Of a stretch of DNA of 64,000 nucleotides, positions 7,147-16,074 are shown piece after piece. The position numbers were made by a program, and so were the translations under genes. Within the stretch, counting starts at the first letter, position 1, and each line of letters starts with the position of its first letter. The DNA comes from RGIG8700 sp045648505 (GTDB lineage: Bacteria; Bacillota; Clostridia; RGIG6154). The stretch is taken from the NCBI GenBank assembly GCA_045648505.1, contig JAZROD010000053.1:1-64000 (forward strand). Reading direction: 5' to 3'. The notes beneath the pieces were generated by a model. The model was given only the letters and a program-made list of their open reading frames with translations. It was not told the DNA's origin and ran no database searches.

Positions 7147-8019
7147 TTGACACAGGTTTTCCCTTCATATTACCATAAATTCAAGTGCATAGCCCATAAA
7201 TGCAAGCATAGTTGTTGCATTGGATGGGAAATTGACATAGATGAAGATACAATGTCAATTTATAATAATCTTGAAGGTGAAATGGGAGAAAGAATTAGAA
7301 ACAATATAAGCGGTAATCCGCCTCATTTTGTGCTTAAAGATAACAGATGTCCTTTTCTGAATGATAAGGGACTTTGTGATATTATAAGTGAATACGGGGA
7401 AGACGGACTTTGCGATATTTGTTATCTTCACCCAAGGTTTCAGAATGAATATGAAAATTTTATTGAAACGGGTATCGGGCTTTGTTGCGAAGAAGCGGCA
7501 AGAATTATCCTTTCGGAAAAAGAAAAGGTTTTCATAGAAAAAGCTGAAAATATAATTGAAAAAGAATTTATCAGGGAAAGAGAAGAAATCTTTTCGGTTT
7601 TACAGGAAAGAGAAAAAACTGCAGAAGAAAGATTGAAAAATCTTGCAGAAAAATATGATTTAAGCTTTGATTTTGATGTTGAAAAAGTTATAGATACATA
7701 CCTTTCTCTTGAAAGACTTGATGAAAAGTGGACAGAAGAGCTTAATGCCCTGAAGACATATAATGGTGACAACACATTTCCTGAAAACTATGAAACATAT
7801 ATGGAGCAACTTGCAGTATATTTTGTTTTCAGGAATTTCAAAGGATATAACACAAAAAAAGAAATTTATTTCGTGCTTGTAAGTTGTTTTGTTATAGGTA
7901 AGCTATGGCAGAAATATCACAAGGACGGTTTTGAAAAAATTGCGGATATTGCAAGAATGTATTCGCAGGAAGTTGAATATTGCACACAAAACATTGAAAC
8001 GATAATGAAAGGGATTTAA
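7147..8019 (+). CDS. FliB-like lysine-N-methylase family protein
   Basis: 290 aa with the cysteine pattern of the flagellin lysine-N-methylase/YkgJ group: CIAHKCKHSCC near residue 14, CPFLNDKGLC, CDICYLHPR and a GLCCEE pair. The family probably binds an iron-sulfur cluster; FliB in Salmonella methylates flagellin. No flagellar gene is in this window, so the target here is unknown. It is shorter than classical FliB (about 400 aa). TTG start at 7147, 7 nt after AAAGGAGA. The next gene starts 2 bases after its stop, so they form an operon. Confidence 0.75.
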   Translation: MTQVFPSYYHKFKCIAHKCKHSCCIGWEIDIDEDTMSIYNNLEGEMGERIRNNISGNPPHFVLKDNRCPFLNDKGLCDIISEYGEDGLCDICYLHPRFQNEYENFIETGIGLCCEEAARIILSEKEKVFIEKAENIIEKEFIREREEIFSVLQEREKTAEERLKNLAEKYDLSFDFDVEKVIDTYLSLERLDEKWTEELNALKTYNGDNTFPENYETYMEQLAVYFVFRNFKGYNTKKEIYFVLVSCFVIGKLWQKYHKDGFEKIADIARMYSQEVEYCTQNIETIMKGI

Positions 8020-8020
8020 T

Positions 8021-8719
8021 ATGATAAAAGCGATTTTGCTTGATGTTGACAACACTTTGATAGACTTTAACAAAGGTGCAGAATGGTCTATGAGAAAGTG
8101 CTTTGATGAGTTCAATCTTGAAATGACAGAAGATGTTATTTCTGTTTTTCATAAAATAAATGATGAACTGTGGCGAAGATTGGAAAAAGGAAAATTAACA
8201 AAGCCCGAGCTTCATAAAATCAGATGGCAGACAATTTTTGACGAACTTGGCATAAAAGCAGACGGTCCTGTGTTTGAGCAGAAATTTATTGAATATGTAC
8301 CGCAGGCAGGAATTCCTGTTGATGGTGCAAAGGAGCTTTTGGATTTCCTTTACGGAAAGTATATAATATGCTATGCAAGTAATTCTTCAAAGTCCCAGCA
8401 GATGATAAAGCTTACAAAGTCTGATATGCTTAAATATGCAGACCATTTGTTTATATCGGACGAAATTGGTTATGCAAAGCCTGCAAAAGAATATTTTGAA
8501 GAATGTATGGCAAGATTAAGTCCCATAAAAAAAGAAGAAGTCATTTTAATAGGTGATTCCCTTACAGCGGATATTGAAGGTGGTCTGAACTTTGGTATAA
8601 AAACCATCTGGTTTGATTACCTGAAAAAAGGTGATTCAGGCGAAGTGAAGCCTGACTATACAGTTAAAAGTCTTGATGAAATAAAGTCCTTGTTACTTGA
8701 CTTAAATAATGCCTTTTGA
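8021..8719 (+). CDS. yjjG: HAD hydrolase, YjjG-type pyrimidine nucleotidase
   Basis: 232-aa HAD superfamily phosphatase. Motif I is DVDNTLIDF (nucleophile Asp8 and acid Asp10), motif II lies in CYASNSS, motif III Lys in GYAKPAKEYF, motif IV GDSLTADIEGG. The DVDNTLxDF form and the length fit the YjjG group, which dephosphorylates non-canonical pyrimidine nucleotides. Starts 1 base after the stop of the FliB-like gene. Its final codons contain the trkA promoter. Confidence 0.82.
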   Translation: MIKAILLDVDNTLIDFNKGAEWSMRKCFDEFNLEMTEDVISVFHKINDELWRRLEKGKLTKPELHKIRWQTIFDELGIKADGPVFEQKFIEYVPQAGIPVDGAKELLDFLYGKYIICYASNSSKSQQMIKLTKSDMLKYADHLFISDEIGYAKPAKEYFEECMARLSPIKKEEVILIGDSLTADIEGGLNFGIKTIWFDYLKKGDSGEVKPDYTVKSLDEIKSLLLDLNNAF

Positions 8720-8725
8720 TATAAT
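8697..8725 (+). promoter_or_regulatory. Sigma-A promoter of trkA-trkH
   Basis: TTGACT (8697-8702) within the 3' end of the HAD gene, 17-nt spacer, TATAAT (8720-8725). The transcript would start about 20 nt before trkA. Confidence 0.75.
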
Positions 8726-8750
8726 CAAGAAAAAATTGCGGAGATGAGTT

Positions 8751-10109
8751 ATGAATATAATAGTAGTAGGTCTGGGCAAGGTTGGTACCAAGCTTGTTGA
8801 AAGATTAAGCAAAGAAGATAATATTAATGTTACTGCAGTAGATACAAGAAAAAATGTTATTGAATCTGCGGTTAATACTTTTGATGTAATGGGTGTTATC
8901 GGCAGCGGAACAAGTCTTGACATTCTTCTTGATGCAGGAGTTAAAGAGGCTGATGTTTTAATTGCCGCAACAGGTTCTGATGAAATAAATCTTTTAACCT
9001 GCCTTATTGCAAGAAAAACAGGCGGATGCAAAACAATTGCCAGAGTGAGAGACCCTCAGTACAGCAAAGAAATTCATTTGTTCAAAGAAGATTTAGGTCT
9101 TGCCATGATTATAAATCCTGAATATATTGCCGCAACAGAAATGGCAAGAATTTTAAGATTTCCGTCAGCAATTGAAATAGATACCTTTGCAAAGGGAAGA
9201 GTAGAAATTCTTAAATTCAAAGTTAAAGAAGACTCTGTCCTTGATGGTCTTAAGCTTATGGATTTCAGAAATAAAATAGGCGGAGAAGTTCTCGTGTGCG
9301 GAGTAGAACGAGGCGAAGAAGCGTTTATCCCTGGCGGTAATTTTGAAATAAAAGCAGGGGACCTTGTAAGCATTGTGGCAACTGTTGAAGAAGCAGGCGC
9401 ATTTTTCAAGAAAATAGGCGTAAAAACAAACAAGGTTAAAGATGCAATGATAATCGGTGGCGGAACAACTGCGGTTTATCTTGCAAACAGACTTATAAAA
9501 GCAGGAATTGAAGTTAAAATAATTGAACAAAACACAGCAAGAAGCGAAGAACTTTGCAGTCTTGTTCCAAAGGCATCAATTATAAACGGAGATGGTACAG
9601 AAAACAATCTTCTTCTTGAAGAAGGGTTAGAGAATGCAGAGTCAGTTGTTGCACTTACCAATATTGATGAAGAAAATATTTTGCTTTCTCTTTATGCAAA
9701 AACAAAAACAGAGGGTAAAATTATTACAAAAATCAACAGAATTGCTTATGATGAAGTAATCAGTAATCTGGGACTTGACAGTATAATATATCCTAAAGAT
9801 ATAACTGCAGACTATATTGTGCGATTTGTCCGTGCTCTTAATAACTCAATCGGCAGCAACATCGAAACAATGCACTATATTTTAGATGGTAAAGCAGAAG
9901 CACTTGAATTCAAGGTTGCAGAAAATTCTCCTATTGCCAATAAAACCATAGAAACACTTTCTCTTAAGTCAGGAATTCTTATTGCTTGTATAAACAGAAA
10001 TGGTACAATAATAACACCTAAAGGTAAAGATATGATTTATGCAGGGGATACCGTTATTGTGGTAACAACCCACAAAGGATTTGAAGACATAAGTGATATA
10101 TTGAGGTAG
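8751..10109 (+). CDS. trkA: Trk potassium uptake regulator TrkA
   Basis: Peripheral NAD-binding subunit that gates the TrkH K+ channel. 452 aa built of two copies of RCK_N plus RCK_C: first Rossmann motif VVGLGKVGTKL at residue 5, second MIIGGGTTAVYLA near residue 230, acidic beta-2 ends (DTRK, EQNTAR). Length matches two-unit TrkA. ATG start 8751 follows GGAGATG. trkH begins 4 bases after the stop. Confidence 0.95.
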   Translation: MNIIVVGLGKVGTKLVERLSKEDNINVTAVDTRKNVIESAVNTFDVMGVIGSGTSLDILLDAGVKEADVLIAATGSDEINLLTCLIARKTGGCKTIARVRDPQYSKEIHLFKEDLGLAMIINPEYIAATEMARILRFPSAIEIDTFAKGRVEILKFKVKEDSVLDGLKLMDFRNKIGGEVLVCGVERGEEAFIPGGNFEIKAGDLVSIVATVEEAGAFFKKIGVKTNKVKDAMIIGGGTTAVYLANRLIKAGIEVKIIEQNTARSEELCSLVPKASIINGDGTENNLLLEEGLENAESVVALTNIDEENILLSLYAKTKTEGKIITKINRIAYDEVISNLGLDSIIYPKDITADYIVRFVRALNNSIGSNIETMHYILDGKAEALEFKVAENSPIANKTIETLSLKSGILIACINRNGTIITPKGKDMIYAGDTVIVVTTHKGFEDISDILR

Positions 10110-10113
10110 AAAA

Positions 10114-11550
10114 ATGAATTTCAGAATAGTAACCTATGTTTTAGGATGGGCATTAAATATTGAAGCAGTCAGTATGCTTTTGCCATTTTTGTGTGCAATG
10201 GTTTATGACGAGCCGAAAAAGTGGGTGTTCTTAATATGTGCATTTTTATGTGCAGCAATCGGCACGCCGCTGGTGCTTGCAGGACCTAAAAATAAAGCGA
10301 TGTATGCAAAAGAGGGCTTTGCTTCGGTTGCACTAAGTTGGATTGTTATAAGTCTTTTCGGTGCAATTCCCTTCGTTATATCAGGAGCAATACCAAACTT
10401 TGTAGATGCTCTTTTTGAAACTGCATCAGGATTTTCAACAACAGGGGCTTCAATTCTTACAGATGTGGAAGCTCTGTCAAGGTCTATGCTTTTCTGGCGA
10501 AGCTTTACCCATTGGATTGGCGGAATGGGAGTTATAGTATTTTTAGTTGCAATACTTCCCGTTGCAGGGGGAAACAACCTGCATCTTTTAAGAGCAGAGT
10601 CACCTGGACATTCGGTAGGAAAGCTTGTACCGAGAGTGGGAACAACTGCAAAAATTTTATATCTGATATATATCGGACTTACAGTGCTTGAAATTGTATT
10701 ACTGCTTCTTGGTGGTCTTGACTTTTTTGAAGCAACAACCCTTTCCTTCGGAACTGCGGGAACCGGTGGCTTTGGAATCACAAACTCAGGAATTGCAAGT
10801 TACACACCATATGTTCAGAATACAATAACAGTATTTATGATAATTTTCGGTATAGATTTTGCTTTTTATTATCTTATTTTGATGAGAAAAATAAGGACAG
10901 CGCTTAAACTTGAGGAAGTATTATCATATTTAACTATTGTTGCAGTATCAATAACTTTGATATGCTTTAACATAAATCATATGTATGGTTCGGTATGGGA
11001 GACCTTAAGACACAGTGCATTTCAGGTTGGCTCAATTATAACAACAACGGGATATGCAACCTGCGACTTTAATATGTGGCCCCAGTTCTCAAAAACCATT
11101 CTTATGCTTTTAATGTTCTGCGGTGCGTGTACGGGAAGTACGGGCGGAGGTATAAAGGTTTCAAGAATAACCTTACTTGCAAAAAGTATTGTAAAAGAAA
11201 TTAAAGTTTTAACACATCCAAAAAGTATGGTTAAAGTTAAATACAACGGAAAAGTGCTTGAACACGAAACATTAAGAGGAATAAATGTGTTTTTCGTTGC
11301 CTATATGATTATTTACGCATTTGTTTTTCTTATTATAAGTCTTGATAATTTTGATTTTACAACAACCTTTACCGCAGTTGCGGCAACACTTAGTAATATT
11401 GGTCCCGGTTTTGCTTTGGTTGGACCTATGGGGAATTTCTCAATTTTTTCACCTCTGTCTAAGATAGTTCTTACATTTGCTATGATAGTGGGCAGACTTG
11501 AAATTTTCCCGATGATTGTTCTTCTTTCAAGAAAAACATGGAAAAGGTAA
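10114..11550 (+). CDS. trkH: Trk/Ktr potassium transporter membrane subunit TrkH
   Basis: 478-aa integral membrane protein of the TrkH/KtrB type with repeated M1-P-M2 units. Selectivity-filter glycines are visible in SGFSTTGASIL, FGTAGTGGFGITN, TTGYATCDF and SNIGPGFALVG. The SxFHWxGGMG-like segment RSFTHWIGGMGV fits the family. Cotranscribed with trkA. Confidence 0.95.
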   Translation: MNFRIVTYVLGWALNIEAVSMLLPFLCAMVYDEPKKWVFLICAFLCAAIGTPLVLAGPKNKAMYAKEGFASVALSWIVISLFGAIPFVISGAIPNFVDALFETASGFSTTGASILTDVEALSRSMLFWRSFTHWIGGMGVIVFLVAILPVAGGNNLHLLRAESPGHSVGKLVPRVGTTAKILYLIYIGLTVLEIVLLLLGGLDFFEATTLSFGTAGTGGFGITNSGIASYTPYVQNTITVFMIIFGIDFAFYYLILMRKIRTALKLEEVLSYLTIVAVSITLICFNINHMYGSVWETLRHSAFQVGSIITTTGYATCDFNMWPQFSKTILMLLMFCGACTGSTGGGIKVSRITLLAKSIVKEIKVLTHPKSMVKVKYNGKVLEHETLRGINVFFVAYMIIYAFVFLIISLDNFDFTTTFTAVAATLSNIGPGFALVGPMGNFSIFSPLSKIVLTFAMIVGRLEIFPMIVLLSRKTWKR

Positions 11551-11557
11551 AAAAATA

Positions 11558-11586
11558 TTTACAACAGTTTGAAAAAGTGTTATTAT
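11558..11586 (+). promoter_or_regulatory. Promoter of the PQ-loop/hydrolase operon
   Basis: TTTACA (11558-11563), 17-nt spacer, TATTAT (11581-11586), just after trkH. Confidence 0.6.
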
Positions 11587-11616
11587 ATATTAAAAATTAC
11601 AAAGGAGAAAAATGTT

Positions 11617-11919
11617 ATGGAATTTTATGAAATTTGCGAAATGATTATGATTATAAGCTTCGGTGCTTCATGGCCACTGAATGTTATTAAATCATACAAA
11701 GCAAGAACAGCAAAAGGAAAGAGTCTTGGTTTCTTATGTCTTATTCTTTTTGGTTATGTTGCAGGAATAATCGGTAAGTTTATAAATGAAAAATATATGA
11801 GCAATTTGGCTTCAAATTGGTATGTGTTATTCTTCTATTTCTTAAACTTTATCATGGTTTCTGTTGACTTTGCTCTTTATTTCAGAAACAAAAAGCTTGA
11901 CAAAGAAAGAGGCGAATAA
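11617..11919 (+). CDS. Small PQ-loop (SemiSWEET-like) membrane protein
   Basis: 100 aa with three hydrophobic segments, the size of a bacterial SemiSWEET half-transporter. The first helix contains GASWPLNVIKSYKARTAKG, a PQ-loop variant (WPxN). SemiSWEETs dimerise and carry sugars, but related small PQ-loop proteins have no known substrate. Start 11617 (MEFYEI) after AAAGGAG; the upstream in-frame codons lie in the promoter. Two bases separate it from the hydrolase gene. Confidence 0.65.
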   Translation: MEFYEICEMIMIISFGASWPLNVIKSYKARTAKGKSLGFLCLILFGYVAGIIGKFINEKYMSNLASNWYVLFFYFLNFIMVSVDFALYFRNKKLDKERGE

Positions 11920-11921
11920 TA

Positions 11922-12689
11922 GTGAGAGAGTACAGAGATATTTCATACTCTATACACGGTGAATATACAATGCTTGATATGTTTCTTCCTGACTGCGATG
12001 AATTCCCTGTGTTTGTTTATTTCCACGGAGGCGGTCTTGAAAGCTATGGAAGAGGCTGGCAGGAAATGAATGCAGAGTATTTATGCAGTAAAAACATTGG
12101 TCTTATAAGTGCAGAATACAGAAGCTATCCTCATGCCCGTTATCCTGAATTTATTATGGATGCGGCGGCTGCGGTTGCCTGGGTTAAAAATCATATCAAT
12201 GAATATGGCAAGTGCGATAAAATCTTTGTGGGAGGAAGCTCTGCAGGAGGCTATCTTTCAATGATGCTCTGCTTCGATCCAAGATACCTTGCACCGCATA
12301 AACTCAAGCCTACAGATATAACAGGTTATATTCATGATGCAGGTCAGCCTACAACTCATTTCAATGTTTTAAGAGAAAGAGGCTTTATTGCTGAAGGCTT
12401 AAAGGAACGTATAGTAGTTGATGAAGCGGCACCAATGTATCACGTAGGCACAAGTGAAGAATATTCTCCAATGCTCTTTATTATTTCAGATAATGACAGA
12501 GGCACAAGAATAGAGCAGACAAAGCTTATGATAGCTCAGCTAAAGGCATTTGGTCACGAGGATAATGTAAAATTAAAGCTTATGCACGGAACTCATTGTG
12601 AATATGTATACAAGGGCAGGGAAGAGAAGCTTCCAAGTACATTTGGCCCAATTATAGAAGAATTTATGATGGAGGTATTGAACAAATGA
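11922..12689 (+). CDS. Alpha/beta hydrolase, esterase/lipase-like
   Basis: 255 aa. Oxyanion-hole motif HGGGLESYG near residue 34, nucleophile elbow GGSSAGGYLS (Ser near residue 106), a late Asp in SDNDRGT and catalytic His in HGTHCEYVY. This is the hormone-sensitive-lipase/BD-FAE pattern, often acetyl-xylan or sugar esterases in gut Clostridia. GTG start at 11922. Its end overlaps the next gene by 4 bases (ATGA). Confidence 0.8.
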   Translation: MREYRDISYSIHGEYTMLDMFLPDCDEFPVFVYFHGGGLESYGRGWQEMNAEYLCSKNIGLISAEYRSYPHARYPEFIMDAAAAVAWVKNHINEYGKCDKIFVGGSSAGGYLSMMLCFDPRYLAPHKLKPTDITGYIHDAGQPTTHFNVLRERGFIAEGLKERIVVDEAAPMYHVGTSEEYSPMLFIISDNDRGTRIEQTKLMIAQLKAFGHEDNVKLKLMHGTHCEYVYKGREEKLPSTFGPIIEEFMMEVLNK

Positions 12690-13414
12690 ATATACTAACA
12701 ATTGGTAACAGTTTTTCTGATGATGCAACAAGATATCTTCATCAGATAGCAAGAAAAGACGGCGTTGACTTACAGGTTGCAAATGTAAGTATAGGCGGCT
12801 GCCCTCTTTCAGCTCATATGAAAAGTATGTATGAAAGCACAAAAAGACATGTACTTAATTACAATGGTTTCAGAACAGGTATACATGTATCATTAGAAGA
12901 AATACTTGCAAGCAGAGATTGGGATTATGTTTCACTTCAACAGGTAAGCCATAAAAGCCCTGATTACGATACATTTCAGCCTTTCTTAAGCAGACTCGCT
13001 GAACTCATAAGAGAAGTAGCACCTGAAGCAAAAATCCTTATTCACCAGACATGGGCATATGCACAGGACAGCAAACGCTTAACTGATGAGCTTGGCTATA
13101 TAAAGCATCAGGATATGTTTAAAGATGTAAAAGCATCTTATGACAAAGCGGCAGAAGAAATCGGCGCATATAAAATTATCCCTTGCGGAGAAGTGTTCCA
13201 GAAAATGCTTGAAAACGGAATCGAAAAAATCCACCGTGACGGTTTCCACGCAGACTTCGGTATCGGCAGATATGCTCTTGGTCTTACATGGTACAGAGCG
13301 TTAACAGGAAACGATGTTTCAAACCACAAATTTGACGCTTGTGATTTTGATGTTGAGGTTAACGAAAAAGATGTTGAAATCGTAAGAAAGTCAGTTATGG
13401 AAGTTGTAAAATAA
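12686..13414 (+). CDS. DUF4886 protein, SGNH-hydrolase-like
   Basis: 242 aa beginning with ILTIGNSFSDDATRYLHQIA, the DUF4886 N-terminus, in which GNSFS corresponds to the GDS block of SGNH esterases. A DGFHADFG segment near residue 207 would supply the catalytic Asp-x-x-His. Probably a carbohydrate esterase partner of the preceding hydrolase; the substrate is not known. Translationally coupled to that gene and followed by a terminator. Confidence 0.75.
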   Translation: MNILTIGNSFSDDATRYLHQIARKDGVDLQVANVSIGGCPLSAHMKSMYESTKRHVLNYNGFRTGIHVSLEEILASRDWDYVSLQQVSHKSPDYDTFQPFLSRLAELIREVAPEAKILIHQTWAYAQDSKRLTDELGYIKHQDMFKDVKASYDKAAEEIGAYKIIPCGEVFQKMLENGIEKIHRDGFHADFGIGRYALGLTWYRALTGNDVSNHKFDACDFDVEVNEKDVEIVRKSVMEVVK

Positions 13415-13427
13415 TAATATAATAATT

Positions 13428-13464
13428 CTATCCTTGCTTTTTTGAAGCAAGGATAGGGCTTTTA
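13428..13464 (+). terminator. Terminator after the DUF4886 gene
   Basis: An 11-12 bp stem (13428-13440 with 13446-13456) is followed by GGCTTTTAT. It separates the hydrolase operon from the tRNA gene. Confidence 0.75.
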
Positions 13465-13474
13465 TATAACATAT

Positions 13475-13566
13475 GGAGATGTACCCAAGTGGTTGAAGGG
13501 TCCGGATTCGAAATCCGGTAGGTCGGCTCCGCCGGCGCTAGGGTTCAAATCCCTACATCTCCGCCA
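13475..13566 (+). tRNA. tRNA-Ser (anticodon CGA)
   Basis: Cloverleaf read by eye: acceptor GGAGATG (13475-13481) pairs with CATCTCC (13556-13562), discriminator G, encoded CCA to 13566. Anticodon arm CCGGA / TCCGG (13502-13506, 13514-13518) with loop TTCGAAA gives CGA. The long variable arm (about 13519-13539) and G73 are serine identity marks. Confidence 0.95.
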
Positions 13567-13567
13567 C

Positions 13568-13599
13568 AAAAATCCGTACACGGTAGTGTGTGGATTTTT
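13568..13599 (+). terminator. Terminator of tRNA-Ser
   Basis: AAAAATCC..ACAC pairs with GTGT..GGATTTTT around a GGTA loop, directly after the CCA end, ending in a T run. Confidence 0.8.
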
Positions 13600-13650
13600 G
13601 CTTATTTACTCTTCACTGAAAAGTTAAATGAATAAATATCGGAGGAACAA

Positions 13651-15072
13651 ATGAAAAAAATTACGGTACTTTTTTTGATAACTATTATATTGATGACATT
13701 TTCAATAACTACCTTTGCAAATGAAAATGCAATTGTAATGGCTGTAAATGAAGAAATAATGGTTGTAAACGGAAATCAAATCAAGGTTGCTGCACCAATT
13801 CTGGTGCTTGATAAAACCTATGTGGATTTATATGCAGTAGCACCGCATCTTAACATAAATTTAGAATGGGTTGAAGCTGATGGCGGTTATGTAAGAGCAT
13901 CTGCCAAAGGTAAAACCTATGAGTATAAATGTATTCGTATCTGGGAGGAACTTATCAATGAAACACATAAGTGCTTTATAAAAGATTCAACCATATTTGT
14001 GTCTTTGCGTGAGCTTAATGATATGGCAGGATACAATCTTACATATAATGACGGACTCATAACAGTGGGAAAACAAGCTGATGTAAATCAGGAAATATAT
14101 GGTGATATTTCTGCATACGAGTCTGATGAGTTTGTATATACAAAATATCCTGTAACACCTGAATATGTTGTATATCCTTATCAGAAATATAGCTACGAAA
14201 CTATGCTTGAAGATGTTAAAAAACTGCAGAGAATGTATCCCGAGCTTATAAAAACATCTTCAATCGGAAAATCTGTTGAAGGCAGAGATTTGCTATTGAT
14301 TGAATTCGGCAAAGGGGATGAAAAAGTTTTCGTGTGCGGAACCCACCACGGACGAGAATATATATCAACCACATATCTTATGTATGCAATTGACAGATAC
14401 TCTTATGCATACAGATATGGCAGTATGTGGGGAGAATATAACCCAAAAGAAATTCTTGAGAACATAACATTTTGTATTGTGCCTATGGTGAATCCTGACG
14501 GAGTTAATCTGGTTATAAATGGAATAAATGCAACTAAAAATCCTGCCGAAGTTGCAAGTATGGGCATATATGAAAGTCCGCAATATGGTTATTTAGCTTG
14601 GAAAGCGAATATTAACGGTGTTGACCTTAACTGGAACTACGACAAAGACTGGTCAATTGAAAAAAACAGAAATCCGAGAGGCTCTGCAGGCTTTACGGGA
14701 GACCGTCCTGCAACCGAGCCTGAAACAATAGCAGTTTCCAATTATGTGGATAACAATTTGTTTGAAGCTTTCGTGTCATTCCACACTCAGGGAGAGATTT
14801 TTTACTGGGCGGATAACAAAGAAAAGCCATCAGGCATAAACGAGAAGATAAGAAAGGATACTGGATTTGTTGAGTACAAAGACGAAGGAACAGGAATCGG
14901 TGGTTCGTTCTTTGATTATGCATATCGCAAGTTCAATAAACCAACATTAACGGTTGAATTGTGTGAATATATCGGCAACTATCCTTATCCTGACGAAGAT
15001 TTTGATGCTGTCTGGAAGCCTGCAAAAAATGTGCTTCTTATAGTAGGAAGTGAAATTGCAAATGAAAAATAA
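13651..15072 (+). CDS. Secreted M14 zinc carboxypeptidase with copper-amine-oxidase-like N domain
   Basis: 473 aa. Signal peptide at residues 1-23 (KK, hydrophobic core, TFANE). Residues about 30-145 resemble the copper amine oxidase N-terminal domain found as a wall or substrate module in Clostridia. Residues 175-470 are an M14 peptidase: zinc ligands in THHGREY (His, Glu), later His in FHTQGE, catalytic Glu in TVELCEY; NPDG and LNWNY are the family's substrate-binding blocks. Likely cuts peptidoglycan stem peptides (gamma-D-Glu-diaminopimelate), by family analogy. Monocistronic, with its own terminator. Confidence 0.87.
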   Translation: MKKITVLFLITIILMTFSITTFANENAIVMAVNEEIMVVNGNQIKVAAPILVLDKTYVDLYAVAPHLNINLEWVEADGGYVRASAKGKTYEYKCIRIWEELINETHKCFIKDSTIFVSLRELNDMAGYNLTYNDGLITVGKQADVNQEIYGDISAYESDEFVYTKYPVTPEYVVYPYQKYSYETMLEDVKKLQRMYPELIKTSSIGKSVEGRDLLLIEFGKGDEKVFVCGTHHGREYISTTYLMYAIDRYSYAYRYGSMWGEYNPKEILENITFCIVPMVNPDGVNLVINGINATKNPAEVASMGIYESPQYGYLAWKANINGVDLNWNYDKDWSIEKNRNPRGSAGFTGDRPATEPETIAVSNYVDNNLFEAFVSFHTQGEIFYWADNKEKPSGINEKIRKDTGFVEYKDEGTGIGGSFFDYAYRKFNKPTLTVELCEYIGNYPYPDEDFDAVWKPAKNVLLIVGSEIANEK

Positions 15073-15075
15073 AAA

Positions 15076-15105
15076 TATGCCAACCATAACGGTTGGCATA
15101 TTTTA
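15076..15105 (+). terminator. Terminator after the M14 peptidase gene
   Basis: A 10-bp perfect stem (15076-15085 / 15091-15100) followed by TTTTAT. Confidence 0.8.
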
Positions 15106-15149
15106 TCATAATTTGGGAAAATAGCCTGAAGGAATCTTTCGACAAAAAG

Positions 15150-15178
15150 TTGCTTTATTTTTTCTTTTATGCTATAAT
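15150..15178 (+). promoter_or_regulatory. Promoter of the acyltransferase/ligase operon
   Basis: TTGCTT (15150-15155), 17-nt spacer, TATAAT (15173-15178), 30 bases before the acyltransferase start. Confidence 0.7.
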
Positions 15179-15207
15179 CTGTTTAATAATGTTTTAGGAG
15201 TGATATT

Positions 15208-16074
15208 ATGCGAAAATGGGGAGACAGATACGATGCAAAGCTTGTGAGAGATATTGATGGCTTGCATCACTATATGGCATATCTTATGCCTAAAAGAACA
15301 GATGCTGAAGTATATATAAATGAAAAAATTGATATAACTGAACTTTTGAAATATATTAAAGAAAAAAACGCATCAGGGGAAAGAAAGGTTACGGTTTTTC
15401 ATTGCGTAATCTCTGCGGTTGCAAGAACTGTAAAAATGAGACCGCTTCTTAACAGATACATTTCAGGAAAGCGTTTTTATGACAGAAACGAAATTTCTTT
15501 AGGTTTTACTGCTAAAAAACAGTTCAGTGACCATTCTGAAGAAACTTTATTTGTTTACAGACCGAAAGATGACGAAAATGTTTGTTCTATAACAGATAAA
15601 CTTGCACCTCAGATTACTAAAATGAGAAAAGAAAAGAAAGGTCAGAGCGTTGACGATATTTTAAATATCGTTAAAAAGCTTCCAAGACCGATTATGAGCT
15701 TGTTTATTGCATTTATGAATTTTGCGGATTCTCACGGTTGTATGCCAAAAGGATTCAGTCGTATTGATCCTAATTACTGCACAGTACTTCTTTCAAATCT
15801 TGGAAGTATTAAATGTGATGCGGTATATCACCATCTTAATAATTTCGGCTCAACCAGTATTGTTATGACAATCGGCGAAATACACAAAGAAATTATGGTG
15901 GACAGTGAAGGAAATCAGGAAGTAAGAGATGTACTTAATCTTGGTGTTACTCTTGATGAGAGAATTTCTGACGGTTTCTATTTTGCCCGTTCATTAAAGC
16001 TTATTAAACACCTTTTCAAAAATCCTGAACTTTTAGATAAAACACTTGGGGAGGAAATTGATTTTGAATTCTGA
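15208..16074 (+). CDS. CAT/E2-fold acyltransferase (2-oxoacid dehydrogenase acyltransferase-like)
   Basis: 288 aa covering only the catalytic domain of the chloramphenicol-acetyltransferase/dihydrolipoamide-acyltransferase fold; no lipoyl or E3-binding domain is present. The segment TLDERISDGFYFAR stands where E2 enzymes have DHRxxDG, with the canonical His replaced, so catalysis may differ. Translation overlaps the acyl-CoA synthetase downstream, suggesting that the ligase makes the acyl donor used here. The acceptor cannot be told. Confidence 0.72.
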   Translation: MRKWGDRYDAKLVRDIDGLHHYMAYLMPKRTDAEVYINEKIDITELLKYIKEKNASGERKVTVFHCVISAVARTVKMRPLLNRYISGKRFYDRNEISLGFTAKKQFSDHSEETLFVYRPKDDENVCSITDKLAPQITKMRKEKKGQSVDDILNIVKKLPRPIMSLFIAFMNFADSHGCMPKGFSRIDPNYCTVLLSNLGSIKCDAVYHHLNNFGSTSIVMTIGEIHKEIMVDSEGNQEVRDVLNLGVTLDERISDGFYFARSLKLIKHLFKNPELLDKTLGEEIDFEF

